Shown: positions 54,858-64,000, counted from the stretch's first letter. The stretch: 64,000 bases of DNA from Edaphobacter lichenicola (GCF_014201315.1 NZ_JACHDY010000003.1:1-64000); one strand, 5' to 3'. The notes: generated from the letters alone by a model not told the origin. Program-made: numbers and translations.

Positions 54858-54913
54858 GGTCGTCCTTCGGACGATGCCCACACATCAAAATCGATGTATG
54901 GGGCACCCGGTGG
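54858..54913. repeat. double-hairpin repeat, copy C
   Basis: Hairpin one GTCGTCC-TTC-GGACGAT, hairpin two TGCCCA... with CATC/GATG arms, end GGCACCCGGTGG. It lies 19 bases after the DsrE-like stop and 50 bases before the convergent TPR gene stop. Confidence 0.75.
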
Positions 54914-54962
54914 TGTAATCGTCTTGCGGTGACTCTACGCGGGGTGGCCCCGATAGACCTAA

Positions 54963-55913
54963 TTATTTAAGAGTTTGGACGAAGGCCCAGAAATCTTTGT
55001 TGTTTTTGAGTTTTAGGATGGAGTCGTCCTTGGTTGGGTCGGGGAGATGCTCACCGGGGATTGTGTTAGCTTTGTGGTCGAAGGCTTGCTGGAGGTGGAG
55101 CTTTGCGTCGGCGGCTTTGCCTTCTTCGGCGTCGGCGCAGGCGAGGTTGTAGTAATTAAGGGGATAGTCGGGGTCGGACTTGACAGCTTCCTGAAGGACC
55201 TTACGAGCGCCGCCTACATCACCAGAGATGCCTAGAGCCATTCCCATCTCGTCCGTTGCGATGCGGCGCTGTGTTTGGTGGGCCTTATCGTTTGGGATGG
55301 ACTGCAAATAGTCAGCGTAAATCGGAGCTGAAGCTTTGTACTGCTGATTCCGGTACAGGATTTCTGCGTATATGAATTTATCGCTGCTAGTTGGGACATA
55401 GGCCGCGTCGTATTTTTGACGCGTTAGAAAAGAGGATGCCTTGTCCAAATTGAGCTTTGTTTCCGGATCGGAGTACAGCTCAATAGAAAGGCATTGATCG
55501 GTACTACCGTAGAAACCGTAGAGGTACTGTCCGTTTTTTCCTGAGACCAGCATTGTGGCAATCGTCCGATCGTCCTTGCCGTCAGGATTCAACTTGACGT
55601 CTTTGAAGTTCGGCCCCATGCTCTTCTGAACTTGATCAAGTTCGCCTTGCCGACATGCCGCGGCATTTCCGCGCGGCTCCTTTGGCGCAAGGAAGAGAAA
55701 CAACAGGGCCACAGTGTTCCCTTTGTCATGAACTCTAAGTCCGAGTTCGGCGCCGCCAGGCTTGGCTGAGCTCTGGATTACTTTGAAACCGTTGAGATCG
55801 AGAACCATGGCTCCCGGATGGGAGGGCAATGCAAAGGTCTGTGTTTGAGAGTGAGCTACGAGAGGAAGCAGAACCATACTAGAGAGTGCAGTTCGAAGAT
55901 GTTTGAGGCTCAA
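54963..55913 (-). CDS. exported protein with C-terminal TPRs
   Basis: A 316-residue protein. The N-terminal signal is cut near AHSQ. Residues 25-150 form a beta-rich domain (LDLNGFKVIQSSAKPGGAELGLRV) with two Cys, CRQGELDQVQ and QCLSIEL. Two to three TPR units follow (IYAEILYRNQQYKASAPIYADYLQ and LNYYNLACADAEEGKAADAKLHLQQAFD). No enzyme motif is seen. Its function is unknown; it is exported and may be a periplasmic scaffold. It is 21 bases downstream of holA on the same strand, but a different role is likely. Confidence 0.78.
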   Translation of the reverse strand: MSLKHLRTALSSMVLLPLVAHSQTQTFALPSHPGAMVLDLNGFKVIQSSAKPGGAELGLRVHDKGNTVALLFLFLAPKEPRGNAAACRQGELDQVQKSMGPNFKDVKLNPDGKDDRTIATMLVSGKNGQYLYGFYGSTDQCLSIELYSDPETKLNLDKASSFLTRQKYDAAYVPTSSDKFIYAEILYRNQQYKASAPIYADYLQSIPNDKAHQTQRRIATDEMGMALGISGDVGGARKVLQEAVKSDPDYPLNYYNLACADAEEGKAADAKLHLQQAFDHKANTIPGEHLPDPTKDDSILKLKNNKDFWAFVQTLK

Positions 55914-55934
55914 GTGTGGCTCCGAAGATTGTCG

Positions 55935-57200
55935 TTACAGTTCCATGGCGAATTGGTGGGTGGGGTCGTAGGGGGTGGGTTTGGGTTCGGTGGAGAGGTC
56001 GAGGATGAGGCGCTCGAGGACGAGGAGTTTGTTGGCGGGGGAGCTGCGGAGTTCGAGGTCGGCGCGGGCTACTAGGCGAATGGCGCGGGTTAGCTCGCGG
56101 CGGGATTTGTAGCGGCGGGCCTGCTTGATGAGGTCTTCGGCGGCGAAGGGGGGCATGCGGAAGCCCTGCCATAAGACCTGCCAGATGGCGCGGGGGTCGC
56201 GCACGTTTTTTTCCGAGATGATGAGCATCTGGCGGAAGGTGCGGGCGAGCATGTAGAGATGGCCGATGGCGGCGTCTTCGCCACCGTCGGAGGCGTTGAG
56301 GAGGCCGTGGAGGAGGAGGAGTGCGCGGGGGCGGTCCTTGGCGGAGATGGCGTCGGTGAGCTCGTAGAGGGAGCGCTGTTTGGCGGCGAGGACCATGGTT
56401 TCGACATCGCCGAGGGTGACGCGGTTTTTGGTGAGGGGGGTTGTGTTTGTTTCCGGTGAGGTTCGTGGCGCTTCGGACGAAATGCGGGGGTCCCTCCACT
56501 GCGCGCTGCGCGCTTCGGTCGGGATGACGCCTTCTATTGGCTGGGCGGCGGGGCCGGAGACGTAGAGGAGGAGCTTTTCGAACTCGCTGGCGATGAGCAT
56601 CATGTCGGCGCCGAGGGAGTCGACCAGCTCGCGGGCGGCGTCGGGGTCGAACTTTATGTTGCGGGATTCGGCGGTGGTGGTGACCCACTTGATGGCGTCG
56701 TTCTCGTCGACGCGGGCGAGTTCTACGGTGCCGCACCAGTCGCCGAGGGTCTCGCGGATCTTTTCGAAGCGCTCCTTGTCCTGGTAGTCCATCTTGCGGA
56801 GGTCGGTGGGGATGCGGAGGTGGTCGGCGACGAAGAGGAGGAGGGCTTGAGGATTGGGCGCGCGGAAGTAGGCGTCGATGGCTGCGAACTCTTCTTTTTT
56901 GCTGCCGCGGCCGTAGAGGGTTTTGAGGTTGCGGACGAAGAGGACCTGGAAGGGCGCCATGAGGGAGGGGGTCTGGGCGCGGTCGAGGACCTCGAAGATG
57001 CTGGTCTCGGCGAGGTCGAGGTCGTGGAGGCAGAAGTCGCGGGTGTCTTCGGGGGCGAGCGTGGCGAGGACGGCTTTGCGGCAGCGGTCGTAGAGGAAGA
57101 CCTCGTCGCCGAGGAGGATGTAGGCGGGGCGGAGGGTAGCTGGGGAGGCGATCTCTGTGACGAAGCGATCGACGCTGGCGAAGGACTTGAGAGAAGCCAT
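55935..57200 (-). CDS. holA: DNA polymerase III delta subunit
   Basis: A 421-residue clamp-loader subunit, longer than usual (about 340). It opens the sliding clamp. The N-terminal domain shows RPAYILLGDEVFLYDRCRKAVL and LFVRNLKTLYG. The central domain has ARELVDSLGADMMLIASEFEKLLLYV; the collar domain has EDAAIGHLYMLARTFRQML and the helix ARRYKSRRELTRAIRLVARADLELR. Between the second and third domains (about 215-255) a stretch of some 40 residues is extra, encoded partly by a hairpin repeat at 56484-56528. It follows lptE and a small membrane gene in a likely operon. Confidence 0.9.
   Translation of the reverse strand: MASLKSFASVDRFVTEIASPATLRPAYILLGDEVFLYDRCRKAVLATLAPEDTRDFCLHDLDLAETSIFEVLDRAQTPSLMAPFQVLFVRNLKTLYGRGSKKEEFAAIDAYFRAPNPQALLLFVADHLRIPTDLRKMDYQDKERFEKIRETLGDWCGTVELARVDENDAIKWVTTTAESRNIKFDPDAARELVDSLGADMMLIASEFEKLLLYVSGPAAQPIEGVIPTEARSAQWRDPRISSEAPRTSPETNTTPLTKNRVTLGDVETMVLAAKQRSLYELTDAISAKDRPRALLLLHGLLNASDGGEDAAIGHLYMLARTFRQMLIISEKNVRDPRAIWQVLWQGFRMPPFAAEDLIKQARRYKSRRELTRAIRLVARADLELRSSPANKLLVLERLILDLSTEPKPTPYDPTHQFAMEL
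56484..56528. repeat. hairpin repeat inserted in holA
   Basis: GCGGGGGTCCCTCCACT, a GC-rich palindromic middle (GCGCGCTGCGCGC), then TTCGGTCGGGATGAC. The ends match the recG insertion at 32849-32901 (other strand). It is in frame and encodes PTEARSAQWRDPR within the delta subunit between domains II and III. Confidence 0.75.
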
Positions 57201-57202
57201 TG

Positions 57203-57478
57203 CTAGGCAGTCTCCGTTCTACGAATCCGTTTTAGGGTAAACAGGAGTACAGGAAAGAGGAGCAGGGTATAGACGGCGACGTTTAACCAAATGACGGTCG
57301 TGATCATATCGCCCTCTATGTCGCCCGTGAATTGGCTTCCAAAAAATCTGCGACACAGAAGCGAGCCCGGCTCCATGATGTGTATAAGGGGGCTAAAAGA
57401 ACCAAGGACGCCTGCCGCAGTGAGCAGACACGCCAGCAAGAGCGCAAGCACAACGGAAAGAGTGATCCTCTTGATCAT
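57203..57478 (-). CDS. small membrane protein between lptE and holA
   Basis: A 91-residue protein with two hydrophobic segments: residues 5-27 (ITLSVVLALLLACLLTAAGVLG) and 62-82 (VIWLNVAVYTLLLFPVLLF). The loop has a lone Cys and acidic residues (GDIEGDM). The tail is basic. The ATG overlaps the lptE stop (TGATG) and its stop is two bases before holA, so it is clearly part of that operon. I do not recognise a family. It could assist LptE or be independent. Confidence 0.75.
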   Translation of the reverse strand: MIKRITLSVVLALLLACLLTAAGVLGSFSPLIHIMEPGSLLCRRFFGSQFTGDIEGDMITTVIWLNVAVYTLLLFPVLLFTLKRIRRTETA

Positions 57479-57987
57479 CAGAACGACTCCAGCATATCGC
57501 TTACGACGGCCTGGGCGAAGTCTTTTGCGACACGGTTGACGGCGTGGTTATCTTCCTGGATGAAGCCGGAGAGGTCCTGGGTGGATTGGTACTGCTCGCG
57601 GTAGACGAAGGCGTCGTTGCGGTAGAGGGTGTGGCCGTCGTGGGCAGTGAGGAGGACTTTGGCGGTGATGGTGATGAGGTAGCTGGAGGATTGGCCGGTG
57701 GCGCCGTCGTAGGTGAGGGGGGCGACGGTCTGGGTGAGGATGGTGCCGTGGAGGGTGGCGTCGGCGGAGTCTGAGTCGGAGGTGAGGATGTGGTAGCGGG
57801 TGCGGGTGTTGAGCTCGCGGATGGTGGCCTGGGTGAAGGCCATCTCGGTGTGGAAGGCCTGGGCGTTGGTGGCGAAGACGGGGACGGCGAGGGTGCGGAC
57901 GCTGGCGGGGATGTGGGTCGCGGAGCCGGTCTGGTGGTAGCCGCAGCCGGTGAGCGTGAGGAGGAGGATCGGGGTGAGGAGGCGCAT
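57478..57987 (-). CDS. lptE: LPS-assembly lipoprotein LptE
   Basis: A 169-residue outer-membrane lipoprotein. The lipobox is LTLTGCGYH with Cys at about 15. The domain is a small alpha/beta fold with SVRTLAVPVFATNAQAFHTEMAFTQATIRELNTRTRYHIL, then ADATLHGTILTQ and VYREQYQSTQDLSG. LptE plugs the LptD barrel and delivers LPS to the cell surface. The gene position next to holA is the common arrangement in many bacteria. A CACCAC-rich array lies about 110 to 180 bases upstream. Confidence 0.87.
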   Translation of the reverse strand: MRLLTPILLLTLTGCGYHQTGSATHIPASVRTLAVPVFATNAQAFHTEMAFTQATIRELNTRTRYHILTSDSDSADATLHGTILTQTVAPLTYDGATGQSSSYLITITAKVLLTAHDGHTLYRNDAFVYREQYQSTQDLSGFIQEDNHAVNRVAKDFAQAVVSDMLESF

Positions 57988-58099
57988 GCGTCTGTCTTCT
58001 ATTGTCGCATTGGTGCGGTAGCGGGGTTTTTGTGGGGATTTTTTTTGAGGGTGGTGGTGGGGGTGGAGAAAGGGCGTTTTTGCTGGGGGTTTTTGAAAA

Positions 58100-58168
58100 T
58101 AGTGGTGTTTGGACGTGGTGTTTTGGTGGTGAGAACGTGGTGGATTGCGTGGTGAATGTGGTGTTTTG
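58100..58168 (-). repeat. CACCAC array upstream of lptE
   Basis: On the minus strand six CACCAC units appear, spaced by four to eight bases (AAAACACCACGT and CACCACGTTCTCACC forms). It shares motif and orientation with the array ahead of queA at 41220-41280. The stretch 57988-58219 has no other gene. Confidence 0.7.
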
Positions 58169-58219
58169 GATGGCGAGTTTTGAGGGGCGAAAGATGTGAC
58201 ACGATTTTGAACTTTATTT

Positions 58220-58579
58220 TTAGGGGATGTGCTGGAGGTGGGTGTCCTTGAAGAAGGTGGGGTATTTGAGGCCGAAGCCGAGGAGGCGGTCGAGGGCGAT
58301 GTGGGCGATCCAGATGAGGACTATGGCAGGGGCCGCGTGCCAGTGCAGGAGATAACCTGCGAGGAGAAGGGTGATGGGGAGCCAGAGGGTGTGGACAAGG
58401 TTGTAAGTCGCTGCGCCTGCGCGGGGGTTGAGGAGGTAGCCGAACATGAAGAGGTCGGGAGCGAGAAAGAGGAGGGCGAAGAGGAGCCAGCTGTAGTGGA
58501 GGTGGTGGTAGGCGAAGAGGACGGCGGCGAGGAGGAAGGCTTCTTCGATGCGGATGAGGAGGGATGGGCGGGTGAGCAT
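58220..58579 (-). CDS. DUF4260 family membrane protein
   Basis: A 119-residue integral membrane protein with three to four helices (LLIRIEEAFLLAAVLFAYHH, WLLFALLFLAPDLFMFGYLL, VHTLWLPITLLLAGYLLHW and IVLIWIAHIALDRLLGFGL). The end GFGLKYPTFFKDTHLQ is the conserved signature of the DUF4260 family. The function is unknown. It is upstream of lptE on the same strand, with 232 bases between. Confidence 0.88.
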   Translation of the reverse strand: MLTRPSLLIRIEEAFLLAAVLFAYHHLHYSWLLFALLFLAPDLFMFGYLLNPRAGAATYNLVHTLWLPITLLLAGYLLHWHAAPAIVLIWIAHIALDRLLGFGLKYPTFFKDTHLQHIP

Positions 58580-58648
58580 GTGATGTTTATATCGTGGTCT
58601 TTGAGGGAGGGTTCGGGGATTTGACGTCGGGCGGAATGAAAGAAGTAA

Positions 58649-58690
58649 ACGCAGATCCCCTTCGGGGATGACAGCAAGAAAAGCAACGGC
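58649..58690. repeat. GATCCCC-TTC-GGGGATGAC repeat, copy 2
   Basis: Matches 49817-49858 over 42 bases with three differences, including the hairpin and the trailing CAAGAAAAGCAACGGC. Confidence 0.75.
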
Positions 58691-58739
58691 TGAAGCATTG
58701 GTTGAAAGATCCGCAAGGTTGTTGTTGGCGGGCTTCTTC

Positions 58740-58766
58740 GGGATCCTTCACTGCGTTCAGGATGAC
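58740..58766. repeat. short GGATCC...GGATGAC element
   Basis: GGGATCCTTCACTGCG followed by TTCAGGATGAC. It is a short version of the element at 48230-48287. Confidence 0.6.
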
Positions 58767-58886
58767 AGCAAGAACAACAGCAACAGCAAGAGCAACGGCA
58801 ACGGCGTGCTGCGCGCACGGCGCGATCTGCCATCGAGGCTGACGCGCCTTCGGCGCCATTTTTTTTCTGGGGTTGGGGGAAAGGAA

Positions 58887-58909
58887 ATGGCAGCCTTTGC
58901 GGCTGCCAT
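58887..58909 (-). terminator. terminator-like hairpin after ftsH
   Basis: A perfect 9-bp stem (ATGGCAGCC with GGCTGCCAT) with loop GCAAA, followed by TT on the minus strand. It is 64 bases after the ftsH stop. Confidence 0.6.
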
Positions 58910-58931
58910 TCTTTGCTTCGCTTGTTGTTTC

Positions 58932-58955
58932 GCTGACTTGCTGACTCGCTGGCTT
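58932..58955. repeat. octamer tandem repeat behind ftsH
   Basis: Three copies of GCTGACTT with small changes. It is the same unit as within recG at 33963-33998. Confidence 0.65.
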
Positions 58956-58972
58956 GCTTGTTTTCCAGCTTG

Positions 58973-60892
<1,920 letters not shown>

Positions 60893-61389
60893 TCGAATTT
60901 CCTCATTTTTCTAGTCTGCAGCGGCCTCAAAATCGACTGGCGCTTGTCAGACCCAGTCTTCGCAAGCGAAGACATACTACGGTTAGACGACGACGGTGAG
61001 GGAAGGTTCTGTGCTGTTGGGATGACCCTGATTGTCAGCAAAAAGCCCTGCCTCGGTCAAGTAGTTAGATTCTACTCTTGGTCTCGGGGATTCGTGGGTT
61101 TAGAGCTGGAAATAATGATGTGACTTTAGGGTGATGGGGGATGGGGTGGTTTGGGGGTGTTCGTGCCTTGGTGAGCCTGCGGGCTGGTGCTCGAGGGTGA
61201 GAGTTCGAGAGCTGAGGAGGGTGAGGAAGAGATTCCCTCCGAAACGAAAGGCAGACCTCAGCGGCTAAAGCCGCAGTGCAATCAAAGCACTTGCGGCACG
61301 GCTTAAGCCGTGCCCTTAAGCAAAGCAGACTTTTTCAGCAGCCTCTAGACCCTCTGTTTTGCCGTCGCGTTGTGGTTATTGCTGGAGGG
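60893..61389. other. ftsH upstream region with palindromic repeats
   Basis: No gene. Palindromes: GTCTTCGCAAGCGAAGAC (60956-60973), GCGGCTAAAGCCGC (61261-61274) and GGCACGGCTTAAGCCGTGCC (61295-61314). The last two together resemble a repeat type frequent in acidobacterial genomes, from memory. The ftsH promoter must lie within the first part. The rest is G-rich. Confidence 0.6.
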
Positions 61390-62433
61390 TTATTGTTGGC
61401 GGTAGAGGCGGAGTTCGCGGGGGGAGCGGTCGGCACGGAGGCCGCTGGGCAGGTGGAGGGAGGAGCCGGTGCGGGCGGCTACGGTGGGGTCGGCGCGAAA
61501 GCCGCAGAGGGCGAGGAGGCGTGCGGTCTCGTCGAAGGTGAGGCGGGCTCCCAGTTGGCGGGCGGCGGCGCGGAGGACTCGGCGGCGGAGGGCTGGGTCG
61601 AGGGGGCGGAGGCGGTCTAGTTCGATGGAGACTTCGGAATGGGATCGGCCGGGGGTGGTGCTGACGGCGCGGCCTCCTCCGCGAACGGGTTTGCCGGGGA
61701 GGAGGAGTTGGGGGAGGAGGCGGTTTAGTTCTGTTTGCCAGCGGGACTCTTCTTCGCGGGCCAGCTCGGCCATGTTGGCCAGGGTCTGGTCGAGGTTTGG
61801 GTTGTAGGCGCGGAGTTGGGGGAGGAGCTCGTGGCGGATTTTGTTGCGAGTGTAGGCGGTGTCGGTGTTGGTGGAGTCTTCGCGCCAGGGCTGGTTGATG
61901 GATTTCAGGAAGGACTCGATTTCGGCGCGGCGGGTTTGCAGGAAGGGGCGGAGGATCTTTCCTTTTGGCTGGGTGATGGTCGGATGGATGGCGCTTAGGC
62001 CTTCGGTCCAGGCTCCGCGGAGGATCTTCAAGAGGACTGTTTCGGATTGGTCGTCGAGGGTGTGGGCGGTGAGGATGGTGTCGGCGTGGCCTGAGGTTAG
62101 GAGAGTGGTGAAGATTTCGTAGCGGAGGTTGCGGGCGGCCTCTTCGATGGTCTCGTGTGTTTGAGCGACACGGTTGGGGACGCTGGCTTGGTGGAGATGC
62201 AGGGGGATGTCGTGGGCGATGCAGAGGTCTTCGACGAAGCGTTGGTCGGCGTCGGCCTCTTCGCCGCGGAGGCCGTGATGGACGTGGACGGCGGAGAGGC
62301 CGATGCCGAGGGACTCGCGTGCGGCGTGGAGGGTCAGGAGGAGGGCTACGGAGTCTGCTCCGCCGGAGAGGGCTGCGCAGAGACGGTCACCGGGTTGGAT
62401 TTGGGAGCGGTCGAAGGGGAGGGTGGGGGGCAT
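61390..62433 (-). CDS. tilS: tRNA(Ile)-lysidine synthase
   Basis: A 347-residue enzyme that adds lysine to C34 of tRNA-Ile(CAU), so it reads AUA. The PP-loop motif is ALSGGADSVALLL (about residues 21-33). Other marks are VHVHHGLRGEEADADQRFVEDLC, AHTLDDQSETVLLKILRG, RPFLQTRRAEIESFL and WREDSTNTDTAYTRNKIRHELLPQL. The C-terminal part is shorter than in E. coli (347 against about 430), a type known in other phyla. It lies upstream of ftsH. Confidence 0.95.
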   Translation of the reverse strand: MPPTLPFDRSQIQPGDRLCAALSGGADSVALLLTLHAARESLGIGLSAVHVHHGLRGEEADADQRFVEDLCIAHDIPLHLHQASVPNRVAQTHETIEEAARNLRYEIFTTLLTSGHADTILTAHTLDDQSETVLLKILRGAWTEGLSAIHPTITQPKGKILRPFLQTRRAEIESFLKSINQPWREDSTNTDTAYTRNKIRHELLPQLRAYNPNLDQTLANMAELAREEESRWQTELNRLLPQLLLPGKPVRGGGRAVSTTPGRSHSEVSIELDRLRPLDPALRRRVLRAAARQLGARLTFDETARLLALCGFRADPTVAARTGSSLHLPSGLRADRSPRELRLYRQQ

Positions 62434-62479
62434 TGTGTCTATGTTAGTTGCCTGGAAGGATCATGTCCTGCCGGATGGG

Positions 62480-62510
62480 CCCACTACGCGTGGGGCGGCC
62501 ACTTCGTGGC
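62480..62510. repeat. tandem hairpins ahead of tilS
   Basis: Two hairpins in a row: CCCAC-TACGC-GTGGG and GCCAC-TTC-GTGGC. They lie in the region between divergent tilS and GNAT genes. It looks like another short interspersed element. Confidence 0.55.
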
Positions 62511-62587
62511 GTGTATACCTTGTCTTGGTGAAGGATAGATAGCGGTCCTTCCGTTGGTCGGAGGAATGATCTTTTTATACTGGATGC

Positions 62588-63046
62588 ATGTTCGAGACGA
62601 GGTTGGCTACGGTTGAGGATGCGGAGTTGATTGCTCGGCAGCGGCGACAGATGTTTGTGGATGCGGGGCAGGCGGAGGACGCAGGGCTGCAGGCGATGAT
62701 GGAGAACTTTGTGGCCTGGGTTCGGCCTCGGTTGAGGGATGGCAGCTACGTTGGGTGGATGGTGGAGGATGCGGGCCGCGTGGTGGCGGGGGCGGGGATG
62801 TGGATGATGGAGTTTCCTCCGCACTGGATGGATGCGCAGCCGATGCGGGCGTATCTGCTGAACTTTTATGTGGAGCCGGAGGCGCGCGGGAAGGGGTTGG
62901 CTTATCGGCTGCTGAAGACTTCGGTGGAGGCGGCGCGGGGGCGGGGAGTGAAGGTGGTCTCGCTGCATGCTTCGAAGTTCGGCAGGCCGATCTATGAGCG
63001 GAATGGGTTTGAAGAGTCGACTGAGATGATGCTGCGGCTGGAGTAG
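62588..63046 (+). CDS. GNAT family N-acetyltransferase
   Basis: A 152-residue single GNAT domain. Acetyl-CoA binding motif A is at about 97-115 (LLNFYVEPEARGKGLAYRLL, with RxxGxxA pattern), followed by VVSLHASKFGRPIYERNGFEES, the usual motif B with Tyr. The N-terminal part TRLATVEDAELIARQRRQMF is typical too. The substrate is unknown. It ends 28 bases ahead of ispD and could be cotranscribed with it. Confidence 0.9.
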   Translation: MFETRLATVEDAELIARQRRQMFVDAGQAEDAGLQAMMENFVAWVRPRLRDGSYVGWMVEDAGRVVAGAGMWMMEFPPHWMDAQPMRAYLLNFYVEPEARGKGLAYRLLKTSVEAARGRGVKVVSLHASKFGRPIYERNGFEESTEMMLRLE

Positions 63047-63074
63047 TGCGCGCATCTTGTATACTTCGCAGGTT

Positions 63075-63791
63075 ATGCGAGTCTTTGTGATTCTTCCAGC
63101 AGCAGGTATCGGGACGCGGATGGCCGCGGGGGGTGCGTCGACGCCGGCGCCGAAACAGTTTCTTGCCATTGGCGGAGTGCCGGTGCTGGTGCGGTCGGTG
63201 CGGGCATTTCTTGCGGTGCCGCGCGTGGATGCGGTTTGTCTCGCCGTACGGGCGCATGAGCGGGAGCGAGTGGAGGCGCAGATGGTGGAGTACAAGCTGG
63301 GGCCGCGCGTGCATATGGTGGAGGGCGGGGATGATCGGCAGCATTCGGTGGGGAATGCGCTGGCTGCGCTGGAGTGCGACGTCGACGATGTGGTGCTGGT
63401 GCATGATGCGGTGAGGCCGCTGATCGATCCGGCGACGATTGAGCGGACGATCGATGCGGTGGTGAGGCATGGGGCGGCGATTGTGGGGCTGCCGGCGGTG
63501 GATACGATCAAACAGGTGGAGCGGACGGCGGATGGGGCGATTGTGACGGCGACGATTCCGAGAGAGCGGATTGTGCAGGCGCAGACGCCGCAGGGCGCTC
63601 GATTTGGGCTGCTGAGGGCGGCGTTTGTGGAGGCTGAGGCCGATGGGTTTTCGGGGACGGACGAGGCTAGTCTGCTGGAGCGGGCCGGGGTGGAGGTGGC
63701 TGTGGTGCAGGGATCGGCGAGGAACTTCAAAATTACGCAGCCGGGGGATATTGAACTGGCGGAGTTTTATTTGGGGCAGGGGAAGGCTTGA
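63075..63791 (+). CDS. ispD: 2-C-methyl-D-erythritol 4-phosphate cytidylyltransferase
   Basis: A 238-residue enzyme that joins CTP to methylerythritol phosphate in the non-mevalonate isoprenoid pathway. The CTP loop is LPAAGIGTRMAAGGASTPAPK with the catalytic Lys. Other parts are VLVHDAVRPLIDPATI, QAQTPQGARFGLLR, FSGTDEASLLERAG and NFKITQPGDIELAE. The ATG at 63075 begins the family-like MRVFVILPAAG; a TTG six codons earlier is less likely. The next gene is ispF, so the two form the usual pair. Confidence 0.94.
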   Translation: MRVFVILPAAGIGTRMAAGGASTPAPKQFLAIGGVPVLVRSVRAFLAVPRVDAVCLAVRAHERERVEAQMVEYKLGPRVHMVEGGDDRQHSVGNALAALECDVDDVVLVHDAVRPLIDPATIERTIDAVVRHGAAIVGLPAVDTIKQVERTADGAIVTATIPRERIVQAQTPQGARFGLLRAAFVEAEADGFSGTDEASLLERAGVEVAVVQGSARNFKITQPGDIELAEFYLGQGKA

Positions 63792-63850
63792 CGGATCTGC
63801 GTTGCGTTTGTCGTCACTCCGCGATTTTGGGAAGCATGGGAAGATAGCTT

Positions 63851-64000
63851 ATGGGTATGAGGATTGGTTACGGGTTTGACTCGCATGCGTTCACGGCGGG
63901 TGTGCCGCTGGTGATTGGCGGACTTGCGATTGAGCATCCTGAGGGGCTGGCTGGGCACTCGGATGGCGATGTGCTGCTGCATGCGATTACGGATGCGCTG
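63851..64000 (+). CDS. ispF: 2-C-methyl-D-erythritol 2,4-cyclodiphosphate synthase (partial)
   Basis: Only the first 50 codons are in the window. The sequence [12 protein letters not shown] holds the metal-binding DxH, followed by [21 protein letters not shown] and [10 protein letters not shown], the typical IspF core. The enzyme makes the cyclic diphosphate in the isoprenoid pathway. ATG at 63851 and at 63857 are both possible starts. It lies 59 bases after ispD. Confidence 0.92.
   Translation, partial: MGMRIGYGFDSHAFTAGVPLVIGGLAIEHPEGLAGHSDGDVLLHAITDAL

Larger units (their letters stand above)
58580..58972. other. repeat-rich intergenic stretch
   Basis: No gene. It contains a 42-base repeat (58649-58690), a GGATCC...GGATGAC element (58740-58766), a GCGCC-TTC-GGCGC hairpin followed by a run of T (58844-58866), a terminator-like hairpin (58887-58909) and an octamer array (58932-58955). 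Confidence 0.7.

Noticed and set aside
62444..63730. Open frame of 428 codons opposite the GNAT and ispD genes
   Set aside because: The product has shadow composition (Ser, Thr, Arg, Pro) and changes character along its length; ispD and GNAT are certain.

Overview
The window looks like a chromosomal segment from an Acidobacteriota bacterium of the Terriglobia type (Granulicella/Edaphobacter/Terriglobus-like). This is inferred from gene content alone: Oar-like TonB-dependent receptors with a carboxypeptidase-regulatory domain, a CadC-like winged-helix/TPR regulator, CRTAC1 (FG-GAP plus ASPIC/UnbV) proteins, BBP2-type porin, vanadium haloperoxidases, the lptE-holA pair, and GC-rich codon use. 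An outer membrane is implied by LptE, the porin and the receptors.

Left part (1-12.9 kb) is accessory. A three-gene minus-strand operon (metallophosphoesterase, dihaem cytochrome c, LRV-repeat protein) lies opposite an ECF sigma/anti-sigma pair. The sigma pair and the downstream vanadium haloperoxidase share an upstream motif with identical spacing. A stretch of decayed genes follows (ferritin-like, short-chain dehydrogenase and a chimeric remnant), with an intact SnoaL-like gene among them. Then come a winged-helix/TPR regulator and a second haloperoxidase transcribed divergently, and a 1.1-kb gene-free stretch containing a terminator and a tRNA-like remnant.

The 12.9-22.4 kb block is an export/redox module: a secreted CRTAC1 protein, a pentahaem cytochrome fused to TPRs, a small secreted protein and a TPR protein in one plus-strand run, facing a large Oar-like receptor. 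Next come an HTH-TOBE regulator, a mercuric-reductase-like flavoprotein overlapping a DUF4126 gene, a DUF1348 protein and a secreted esterase. At 26.9-29.0 kb a single patatin gene sits between an intact tRNA-Cys and a duplicated tRNA 3' part, the classical signature of a tRNA-targeted islet.

From 29 kb on the content is mostly core: peroxiredoxin, PhzF-like protein, response regulator, RecG, MFS exporter, NatAB-like ABC transporter, porin, DUF374 acyltransferase, QueA, DNA polymerase I, Tex, AI-2E-type transporter, formamidopyrimidine glycosylase, sulfurtransferase, TonB receptor, DsrE protein, HolA, LptE, FtsH, TilS, IspD and the start of IspF. This half is dotted with short hairpin repeats of several families. 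Some lie between genes; two copies of one family lie in frame inside recG and holA. CACCAC-rich arrays sit upstream of queA and lptE, and three copies of a double-hairpin repeat bracket the TonB receptor and DsrE genes.

No CRISPR array, intact transposase, integrase, rRNA or replication origin was seen. The most interesting items are the CRTAC1/pentahaem/TPR operon, the tRNA-Cys patatin islet, the in-frame repeat insertions in essential genes, the paired ECF promoter motif and the haloperoxidase region with its pseudogenes.
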